In this document: piece after piece, positions 13,743 to 20,096 of the stretch
Position numbering within the stretch: the stretch's first letter is position 1
Layout: the number at the start of each line of letters is the position of its first letter
Virus record (IMG/VR): IMGVR_UViG_3300037847_002379
Span: 1-21,697 of that record
Strand: one strand, 5' to 3'
Source of the DNA: a virus
DNA: 21,697 nt
Program-made: the position numbers and the translations under genes
The notes under the pieces: generated by a model
Databases searched by the model: none
What the model saw: the letters and a program-made list of their open reading frames with translations, nothing else
Told to the model about the DNA's origin: nothing

Positions 13743-14333
13743 CTACCTATAAAAGTCATGAATGCCAGAAGTTCTGTCACGCCAAACTTTCTGGTAGTCT
13801 TCATCTTGGATCTTACAATTACCACTTATTGAAATACGAACATCTGCAGACGTGTTTGGTGTCGTATAATGGTTAAGCCAAGATGGAAAGATAACCAATC
13901 GACCAACTCTTGGAGTGATCTCATGGTTGTTCATCTGCATATGACTTACCATTTGGAATCTTAGTCTACCTCCATACTTCTCATCAGGTAGTAAAGGATA
14001 GTATACCCAAGATAAAAATAAGTTCTTGTGATCTCTTTCATTACGATGACTGTGTATCATTGTAGATTGATTCTCTACAAGAATGTGTGCCCAGATCTCA
14101 GATAGATAGTATCTATCATCAATATTAGAATGCACAACAGTCATCACCTTATCTGTTAGTTTTGTTATTTCAGGATCATCAGGAATCCTTGAGTCCTCAT
14201 ACCCAGTTGCATTTGGACTCTCATCAATCTTTCTGTGCGCCCATGACATGCATAGCTCACTAATCTTTCTGTTGTCAAGATCCTTACCAATCTCTGTATG
14301 TAAAACTTTAGTACATGATACTGTCTCAAACAC
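13743..14333 (-). CDS. 2OG-Fe(II) oxygenase
   Basis: This 196-aa protein matches a phage-rich group of 2-oxoglutarate/Fe(II) oxygenases (resembling TIGR02466 as I recall it): MIHSHRNERDH, LSWVYYPLLPDEKYGGRLRF, VGRLVIFPSWLNHYTTPNTS with the distal His, and DVRISISGN with the 2OG-binding Arg. The metal motif near the first His reads HSH rather than HxD, so the third ligand is unclear. The start is GTG at 14333, with GGGGG about 10 nt upstream, overlapping the QueE stop. Its place between queE and queD suggests it could tailor a base, but protein hydroxylation is equally possible. Confidence 0.8.
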   Translation of the reverse strand: MFETVSCTKVLHTEIGKDLDNRKISELCMSWAHRKIDESPNATGYEDSRIPDDPEITKLTDKVMTVVHSNIDDRYYLSEIWAHILVENQSTMIHSHRNERDHKNLFLSWVYYPLLPDEKYGGRLRFQMVSHMQMNNHEITPRVGRLVIFPSWLNHYTTPNTSADVRISISGNCKIQDEDYQKVWRDRTSGIHDFYR

Positions 14334-15237
14334 CTATTAAGTTCCCCCACAAATAACAGTGCACTCTTGCACTTACGTTGTATCCTCTTTTGAATGCTTT
14401 TTCCGCAATTTCTCCAGCGCCAGCCTCTTGTTGCTCAGCCAGAGCCCCCACTGGCATAATCCAGACAGGATAATCAATACCATTGCGCCGAAAATCAGAT
14501 AGAACATCTTCCATCTCCTCCCATTGTCGTTCATTAGGACCGAGGACAAACTTTAGTTGTCCATGCTTAGATAACATTCTATAGGATTTCAACACATCAG
14601 GCTTTATAGCCTTGTCTGGTTTCTCTCCAGACACAGTCTCTAGTTTAGGACTGATAGAGAAGAACAACTCTTCATCATACAATCCTTTGTTCTGAAAGAA
14701 TTCAATAAATGCTGATGTTAGTGGTTGTGTCCCATTAGTTTCAAATGTTACACTAGCAGGCATGTTGTAGTTTCTTGCCTTGAATTCTCTCAGTATTTCT
14801 GGTACAGCTTTCTGCGCATGCTTCATAAGAGGCTCACCTCCAGTGAAACACATATGCTGCCATACACCATTAGGATGTTTAAACAATCCTTCTGGATTGC
14901 TTTCATTCTTCATCATATCTATGATACGATCAACAATCTCTTCTGGTGTACCTTTTCGTTGTAGATGTTTATACTTCTTACTCCAAGAGTATGAACTATC
15001 ACATCCTTTATGGAACACTGGAAGATCTTCTAGTGACTCAAAGTTATTAGGATCAATGTCTTTGTATGGTAACTCATATGTAGATGGATCAGTTGGATCC
15101 TTCTGCATAAAGCCATCACACTGCAAGTTACATAGAAAGAACCTAAACCATGCTGTCGGTACTCCAGTATACTTTCCTTCACCTTGTATAGAATGAAAGA
15201 TCTCACTGTAGTGGTAGACTGAGCTTCGTTCTGCCAT
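14326..15237 (-). CDS. queE: 7-carboxy-7-deazaguanine synthase QueE (radical SAM)
   Basis: QueE converts 6-carboxytetrahydropterin to 7-carboxy-7-deazaguanine with S-adenosylmethionine and a [4Fe-4S] cluster. This 303-aa protein has the QueE start YSEIFHSIQGEGKYTG, cluster cysteines Cys36 and Cys40 (CNLQC) and probably Cys79 (GCDSSYSW), the radical-SAM FTGGEP at 131-136, TFETNGT and FFSISPKLE. The gap between the second and third cysteines is 38 residues (through DPTDPSTYELPYKD), much longer than in bacterial QueE. It needs a reductant; a ferredoxin is encoded 11 kb downstream. It starts 35 nt inside the peptide deformylase gene. Confidence 0.92.
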   Translation of the reverse strand: MAERSSVYHYSEIFHSIQGEGKYTGVPTAWFRFFLCNLQCDGFMQKDPTDPSTYELPYKDIDPNNFESLEDLPVFHKGCDSSYSWSKKYKHLQRKGTPEEIVDRIIDMMKNESNPEGLFKHPNGVWQHMCFTGGEPLMKHAQKAVPEILREFKARNYNMPASVTFETNGTQPLTSAFIEFFQNKGLYDEELFFSISPKLETVSGEKPDKAIKPDVLKSYRMLSKHGQLKFVLGPNERQWEEMEDVLSDFRRNGIDYPVWIMPVGALAEQQEAGAGEIAEKAFKRGYNVSARVHCYLWGNLIGV

Positions 15238-15808
15238 ATTTCTTTTTCCATTTCTTCAGTGCCATTTGCTTTTTCATCTTACTCACTTTCATGGTAAAGT
15301 CAACACCTTGTAAGTGATCAAACTCATGTTGAAATACTCTTGATGTTATTCCATCAAACTGTCTTGTAACATAGTCTCCGTATGGATCTTGAAATCTTGC
15401 TCTCATAAATCTTGGTCTAGTTATCTTCAAACTCATACCAGGATAAGAAAGACATCCTTCTTCCAATAGAATTTGTTCTTCACCAAAATATGTTATCCTT
15501 GGATTGAATACTGCATATGCAGGCTCTCCTTCTATCACAAACATTTGTAAAGGTAAACCAACTTGATTTGCTGATAAACCATAACCACCAAGTTTTCTCA
15601 TCAATTTGACCATAGATGCAGATAAGTTTGGTGCATCTATCTGAGGATTATTGAAGTCAAATTTTTCTAGTTCTGTACTATGTAGAAACTCATGTTTGAT
15701 CTCAAGTTCCATAGTTCCATCATCTTCATTGATCCATGGCTTGTAAGCATACCAAAATGGAACTGCTTCTTCACGTTTTTGTGTATCAAAACTTAATGTC
15801 TCTGCCAT
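15203..15808 (-). CDS. def: Peptide deformylase
   Basis: This enzyme removes the formyl group from the initiator methionine of nascent proteins, using a bound metal. All three motifs are present: GYGLSANQVG (75-84), EEGCLSYPG (116-124, Cys119) and QHEFDHLQG (160-168, His161 and His165 with Glu162). At 201 aa it is longer than many phage versions, with about 45 extra N-terminal residues and a basic C-terminus (KMKKQMALKKWKKKYGR). It starts by TGATG overlap with the cytidylyltransferase. Phage deformylases are known auxiliary genes of marine T4-like phages. Confidence 0.95.
   Translation of the reverse strand: MAETLSFDTQKREEAVPFWYAYKPWINEDDGTMELEIKHEFLHSTELEKFDFNNPQIDAPNLSASMVKLMRKLGGYGLSANQVGLPLQMFVIEGEPAYAVFNPRITYFGEEQILLEEGCLSYPGMSLKITRPRFMRARFQDPYGDYVTRQFDGITSRVFQHEFDHLQGVDFTMKVSKMKKQMALKKWKKKYGRTKLSLPLQ
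15276..15303 (-). promoter_or_regulatory. Weak promoter candidate upstream of queE (TTGACT-N16-TAAGAT)
   Basis: Within the 3' end of the deformylase gene GTTGACTTT is followed, after a 16-nt spacer, by TAAGAT (four of six consensus bases). It lies about 39 nt before the queE ATG. I list it because of the shared -35 nonamer, with low confidence for the -10. Confidence 0.3.
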
Positions 15809-16239
15809 CAGAATCTATACTCCTGACTAAATGTTTCTTTCACATCTTTTATTCTATCTCTCAGGCTAGTAGTACTAAAGTTATGTCTACGTTTGTTATA
15901 GTATGCTTCTCTTATACCTTTACCTGTATAATCTTTTTCATCGTAATCTTCACCAATGATACGAACATCTATTGGCAAGTGTTCTAATAATACTACAAGC
16001 TCTTCTTCTGTCTCATATGGAATAATTTCATCAACGTACTTAACAGCACTGAGTTGAATATATCTTTCCATATATGATTGTATAGGTTTGTTCTTATAGT
16101 TTGGTCTATCTTTTGTTGGATCTATTTGTAAAGCACATATCAAATGATCACATTGAGTTTTTGCTTCTCTAAGCATTAAGATATGGCCAGCATGCAACAA
16201 ATCAAATGATGATGCTGTAAAGCCTACCTCTACCTTCAT
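15808..16239 (-). CDS. Cytidylyltransferase-like nucleotidyltransferase
   Basis: This 143-aa protein belongs to the HxGH nucleotidyltransferase superfamily: GFTASSFDLLHAGHILMLREAK with HAGH at 16-19, the family-typical SYMERYIQLSAVKYVDEIIPYE and a C-terminal FSTTSLRDRI (the ISTT-like motif). It resembles glycerol-3-phosphate cytidylyltransferases and RfaE/HldE-type domains, which activate a sugar or polyol phosphate as a CDP or ADP derivative. The true substrate is unknown. It is coupled by ATGA to a 54-aa membrane protein upstream and by TGATG to peptide deformylase. It could feed the glycosyltransferase at 8027-8980. Confidence 0.88.
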   Translation of the reverse strand: MKVEVGFTASSFDLLHAGHILMLREAKTQCDHLICALQIDPTKDRPNYKNKPIQSYMERYIQLSAVKYVDEIIPYETEEELVVLLEHLPIDVRIIGEDYDEKDYTGKGIREAYYNKRRHNFSTTSLRDRIKDVKETFSQEYRF

Positions 16240-16400
16240 ACTATTTCCTCTGCAATACCTAATAACTCAGCTATCAAAAACATTCCTCCTCCTATTCCTA
16301 ACCATCCTAACATTAGGAAACCTGCACCTATCATTCTCATTACACTCTTAACCAAACTGATGTAAAAGTGAGCCTTACCTGGATCTTTTGCTGCTACCAT
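16236..16400 (-). CDS. 54-aa small membrane protein
   Basis: This ORF is short but well supported: it starts at ATG 16400, overlapping the gp46 stop as TAATG, stops with ATGA overlap at the cytidylyltransferase start, and exactly fills the gap. It begins MVAAKDPGKAHFYISLVKSV and continues with one long hydrophobic, Gly-rich segment (about residues 23-50, including LMLGWLGIGGGMFLIAELLG) that would span the membrane once, with a short acidic end. No family is recognised. A role in membrane targeting or as an accessory to neighbouring enzymes is a guess. Confidence 0.75.
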   Translation of the reverse strand: MVAAKDPGKAHFYISLVKSVMRMIGAGFLMLGWLGIGGGMFLIAELLGIAEEIV

Positions 16401-18115
16401 TATGCTACCATCCTACTAAAGTTTTTATGCTTTTCAAATCTAATTACATTAGTAAACTTATCCACCAACTGTTCTGTCTTATGAGTTATAATGAACACGT
16501 TGGTATCGCTTACAATGTCCATGACAATCTTCATGAACTCATCTGTGCCTGTTGTATCTAAGCTACTGTCAAACACTTCATCCATGATCAATAGATTGGT
16601 GTTAGCACTGTTCTTGAGCTTAGCAATAGCTCGCCAAGCAAACAATAAGGAAAGGTCTATTCTCATCTTTTCACCTTCACTGAATGATGCATAGCTAAAC
16701 TCATCACGATATCTTGACTTGATAGTTTCGTTGAAGTTCTCGTCCAGTTCAAACTGTACAAAGAAATCCATAGCAGCCAAGTATTTGTTAATTAACTTAT
16801 TTATAATAGGAATATACTGCTTTATGATACGACTCTTGATTCCAGTATCTCTCAACAGCTTAGTACCAACATCCATTACATTCTTCTCTTGAACTTTTCC
16901 AGAATGTAATTCGTACAGTCTATCCATCTCAATCTGTTCACCAGTTATCTTATCTTCTTCATCTTTGATTAGCTTATCATTATCAACAACTTCTGTTACT
17001 TGCTTTTCAAGGTCTTGTATCAACATTGTCTTACTATTGATAAGCGATTGTTTATCTATAACTTGATGTTGTAAGTCACTGATCTCCTTTTGTATCTCAT
17101 TGATCTGTTTCCATCGTTCTTCTTTTTCAGATATATGCTTTCTCAGATCTTCAATACCAGAGTTAATATTAGATGCAGCAGTCTCTTCTTTTGATATCAT
17201 CCATTGCTTATGTTCTTCTTCAATCTGCTGCTGACACGTTGGACATTCGTCTTTATTATGAAAGAAGTCAATAGTATGTTTATGACGATCGTGTTTGCTA
17301 AGGAGTTTATCAAGAATCTTCTCACCTTCTTTAATGTCTTTGTTGACTCTTTCTTCATCACCTTTCCGTTCTTCAAACTCGCTTATAGTCTTAGAAAGTT
17401 TTTTCACATCAGACTCGAGTTCATCAACCTCTTTCGAGGCACTTTTGATAGACTTTTTCTTTCTTGCTATGTCATCGGATTGTGCTTGTCTTAATGACTC
17501 TATATGCTGATGTAAAAGACTAATACGATTTTCAATAAGGCTTCTTTCGTACTCAAGTTTTTGTAACTCATCTTTATTCTCAGATACTTTATCCTTCAAT
17601 ATAGATGACATGATAGAGAAGATACCAATGTCAAGTAAGTCCTCTATAACTTCTTTTCTATCTTTAGTTGCCATCTGCATGAATGGAACAAAGTTACTTG
17701 ATCCAAGTACTACTATCTGTTTGAAAGACTTGAATGTAACTTTCAATATCTGTTTCTCAAGTACCTCTTGATAGTCTCTTGCATTAGCTTCTTGGTTCAG
17801 TAACTTACCATTCTGCCATACTTCAAAGAACCTTGGCTTGAGACCTCTTCGTACAAGATACGTTTGCTTACCAATCCTGAACTCACATTCAACTTCCATA
17901 TGGTTAGTGTTGACAGAGTTAACTAACTGTGTAGTAGCAACAGCACGAAATGCTTTACCATACAATGCATAACACAATGCATCGATCATAGTAGACTTAC
18001 CAGCACCATTATCACCAATAACCAAAGTAGCTTTGTTACTATCAAACCTTACTTCAGTCTGAGCATCACCGTAAGAAACAAAGTTCTTCCAGCGTACAAA
18101 CTTAAACTCAATCAT
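16400..18115 (-). CDS. 46: Recombination endonuclease subunit gp46 (Rad50/SbcC-like)
   Basis: gp46 is the SMC-like ATPase that partners gp47 to resect DNA ends for recombination-dependent replication and host DNA breakdown. At 571 aa it matches T4 gp46 (560 aa). Motifs: Walker A GDNGAGKS at 34-41, a long coiled coil of roughly 180-400 interrupted by the zinc hook CPTC near residue 293, the ABC signature FSEGEKMRIDLSLL near 481 and Walker B LLIMDEVFD near 508. Its start overlaps gp47 as ATGA. Its last codons (MVA) recur as the start of the next gene. Confidence 0.97.
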   Translation of the reverse strand: MIEFKFVRWKNFVSYGDAQTEVRFDSNKATLVIGDNGAGKSTMIDALCYALYGKAFRAVATTQLVNSVNTNHMEVECEFRIGKQTYLVRRGLKPRFFEVWQNGKLLNQEANARDYQEVLEKQILKVTFKSFKQIVVLGSSNFVPFMQMATKDRKEVIEDLLDIGIFSIMSSILKDKVSENKDELQKLEYERSLIENRISLLHQHIESLRQAQSDDIARKKKSIKSASKEVDELESDVKKLSKTISEFEERKGDEERVNKDIKEGEKILDKLLSKHDRHKHTIDFFHNKDECPTCQQQIEEEHKQWMISKEETAASNINSGIEDLRKHISEKEERWKQINEIQKEISDLQHQVIDKQSLINSKTMLIQDLEKQVTEVVDNDKLIKDEEDKITGEQIEMDRLYELHSGKVQEKNVMDVGTKLLRDTGIKSRIIKQYIPIINKLINKYLAAMDFFVQFELDENFNETIKSRYRDEFSYASFSEGEKMRIDLSLLFAWRAIAKLKNSANTNLLIMDEVFDSSLDTTGTDEFMKIVMDIVSDTNVFIITHKTEQLVDKFTNVIRFEKHKNFSRMVA

Positions 18116-19173
18116 TCAACAGCCAATGCTTCATTATATAAACCATGCATAAGATTCTTCAGCTCTTTCTTATTGTTCTTCAGATCCAAGCTCTCAATAT
18201 ATCCATCAAGTATAGTAATCGTATCTTGAGCTTCATCTATTATATCTTCGTCATCTTCAAGGTCTAAGTTGAGATGATCATCAACTACTTGTAGATGTAT
18301 AGGATCATACTCTTCCATAGCTGATATCATGTTATCAAACAATACAGGATTATTCTTCTCTTTGATAATCAACTTAATGTAAGAGTCTTTGAGATCATCA
18401 TGTAAGAATGACTGTATATCTTCATAAGTAAGATTGGTATCATCATACCAAACCTTATGGAATAGTGTACGCTGGTTTGGTATAAAAGTCAACTCTCTTG
18501 TTGCAGTATCATAGATATGAAAACCTTTGACATCATCATAACATGACCACGTCATCTCATAAGCTGTACCAAGATATGTTACATTACCAGATGTACTTCT
18601 GTGATGAAAGTGACCACTATAGACTTGGTCAAACTTCTCAAATGCTTTTGGATTACAACCTTCATAGTTTGGCATACCTCTATACATTTGAAAACCAGTC
18701 AGCTCAAGATGTCCAAAACATACTTGAGCTTTTGTCTGCTCAATCATAGACCACGTCTTCTCTTCATTATCCTTACATATCCAAGGTACAAGAAGAATAT
18801 CAAGACCATCTATATTGATCTCTGTTGGTTCACTGTACTCAATAATGTTATCATATCCATCAAGTAGTAGATTGATACTGTTAACTTCCAATGTGTTCTT
18901 GTAAGTTATATCATGATTACCAACAATAGTATACATCTTCATGTTGCGTTGATACAGTGGTTCAAACAACATCTCTTTAGCTGCCTTGAGTGATGTATAT
19001 GAGATGAACTTACGTCTATCAAACGTATCACCCAAGTTAACTATCTCTTGTATTCCATGCTCATCAATGTAAGGAAAGAATACTTCATCATAAAACTTCC
19101 TTTGGAATGCTGCAACCTTTTGATTATCATTGCGAGCTCCAAAGTGAAGGTCAGTCAATAATGCAATCTTCAT
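18112..19173 (-). CDS. 47: Recombination nuclease subunit gp47 (Mre11/SbcD-like)
   Basis: gp47 is the metallophosphoesterase nuclease that acts with gp46. The 353-aa protein has the five phosphoesterase motifs in order: TDLHFGA (Asp8, His10), NLGDTFDRR (Asp49), VGNHD (Asn86-His87-Asp88), FGHLELTGF and SGHFHHRS. Length agrees with T4 gp47 (339 aa). Upstream gp55 ends three bases before its ATG; downstream gp46 overlaps by four. The order gp55-gp47-gp46 is the T4 one. Confidence 0.97.
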   Translation of the reverse strand: MKIALLTDLHFGARNDNQKVAAFQRKFYDEVFFPYIDEHGIQEIVNLGDTFDRRKFISYTSLKAAKEMLFEPLYQRNMKMYTIVGNHDITYKNTLEVNSINLLLDGYDNIIEYSEPTEINIDGLDILLVPWICKDNEEKTWSMIEQTKAQVCFGHLELTGFQMYRGMPNYEGCNPKAFEKFDQVYSGHFHHRSTSGNVTYLGTAYEMTWSCYDDVKGFHIYDTATRELTFIPNQRTLFHKVWYDDTNLTYEDIQSFLHDDLKDSYIKLIIKEKNNPVLFDNMISAMEEYDPIHLQVVDDHLNLDLEDDEDIIDEAQDTITILDGYIESLDLKNNKKELKNLMHGLYNEALAVE

Positions 19174-19176
19174 TTT

Positions 19177-19713
19177 TTAGAAATACTTTTCGACGCCTTT
19201 TGCTTGCTTACGTTTTTCTTTTGTCTTCACTTCTTTAGCTTCAAAGTTCTTGACAAAGTCATTCATATAGTCACTACCAATCTCAACATTGTTACCAATG
19301 CCCTTGTCATCTCCTTCAACCAATGAGTTAAACAACACTGATTGTTCTAGTGACTTGTGTTTTATATACAATTGTTTCTTTTCTTTTTGTATCCTTCTCA
19401 GAAAAGCATAGTAGATAATCTGAGTGAAGTATGCAAATGGGTTGTTAGACTTCTCTGGATCAAAGTTATGTATATAACTAACACAGTTCTCAATACCATC
19501 ACTAATCATATCATCCTTGAATGTATAATTAGCAAAGTTTGGTTTAGTTGCTAACCTATTAGCGATCTGAAGTAAGCAACGTCCAACGTAGTTTGGTACT
19601 TGTGGTTTAATATCTCCTGTTTGTTCTGCTTCGTCAACAGCTTTTTTATACTCGACCATAACAGCGTACAATTGCTTGTTATCGACATAGTGTGCTTTCT
19701 TTGCCTTAGCCAT
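19177..19713 (-). CDS. 55: Late sigma factor gp55
   Basis: gp55 is the small sigma-family protein that directs host RNA polymerase to phage late promoters (TATAAATA in T4), activated by the gp45 clamp. This 178-aa protein matches T4 gp55 in length (185 aa). The sigma region 2-like segment includes FKDDMISDGIENCVSYIHNFDPEKSNNPFAYFTQIIYYAFLRRIQKEKKQ, the typical signature of this family and of sigma region 2.2-2.4. The tail is basic and glutamate rich. It is coupled to the upstream 126-aa gene as TAATG. Confidence 0.95.
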   Translation of the reverse strand: MAKAKKAHYVDNKQLYAVMVEYKKAVDEAEQTGDIKPQVPNYVGRCLLQIANRLATKPNFANYTFKDDMISDGIENCVSYIHNFDPEKSNNPFAYFTQIIYYAFLRRIQKEKKQLYIKHKSLEQSVLFNSLVEGDDKGIGNNVEIGSDYMNDFVKNFEAKEVKTKEKRKQAKGVEKYF

Positions 19714-20093
19714 TAATGATATGTTGTGTTAGCGTTTCCAACACCTAAGGCTTCTTCCATCCTCTCAACTTTAGTTGACTCAACAAGGTCTTCATTCTGT
19801 TTGTTCATTTCACTATATCCTTCTTTCAAGAATCTTTCATAATTATGAATTATATTTTCATGTAGATCATCAACAATTGTAATGACTTTATCTTTATGTA
19901 CTGCTACTAAGTTAGACTTATTGAAAAGTAACCAGTGAGAACATTGTATCCAAGTCATTCCATTTGCAGCTACTGTCCTGTATAAGATAACAGGATCTTC
20001 TAATAGAACATGCTCACCGTCATCTTCTACCACTCTAGTGATTAACTCTTCTCCATTCATTAACTTTATTAAACCATAATAGCCTGCTGGCAT
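19713..20093 (-). CDS. 126-aa conserved phage protein, Sm-like barrel possible
   Basis: The first 70 residues (GYYGLIKLMNGEELITRVVED..., VLLEDPVILYR, WLLFNKSNLVAVHKDKVITI) read as a compact five-strand beta domain whose LIKLMNGEELI opening resembles Sm/Hfq-like barrels. The remaining 55 residues are helical and polar. I recall similar proteins beside uvsW and gp55 in marine T4-like phages, annotated as hypothetical. An RNA-binding or transcription-related role would be consistent with the fold and with gp55 next door but is not demonstrated. It starts three bases after the uvsW stop. Confidence 0.75.
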   Translation of the reverse strand: MPAGYYGLIKLMNGEELITRVVEDDGEHVLLEDPVILYRTVAANGMTWIQCSHWLLFNKSNLVAVHKDKVITIVDDLHENIIHNYERFLKEGYSEMNKQNEDLVESTKVERMEEALGVGNANTTYH

Positions 20094-20096
20094 TTT

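Noticed and set aside
14780-15196. 138-codon plus-strand ORF opposite queE
   Set aside because: Antisense shadow of a clear radical-SAM gene; its Ser/Cys/Pro-rich sequence matches no fold.
16798-16805. A second TATAAATA on the minus strand, inside gp46
   Set aside because: Internal to a long coding region, far from a late gene and explainable by base composition.
18464-18492. GTTGACTTT followed at 17 nt by TACACT inside gp47
   Set aside because: The -10 is poor and the nearest gene start is about 350 nt away, so I did not list it as a promoter, though it shares the recurring nonamer.
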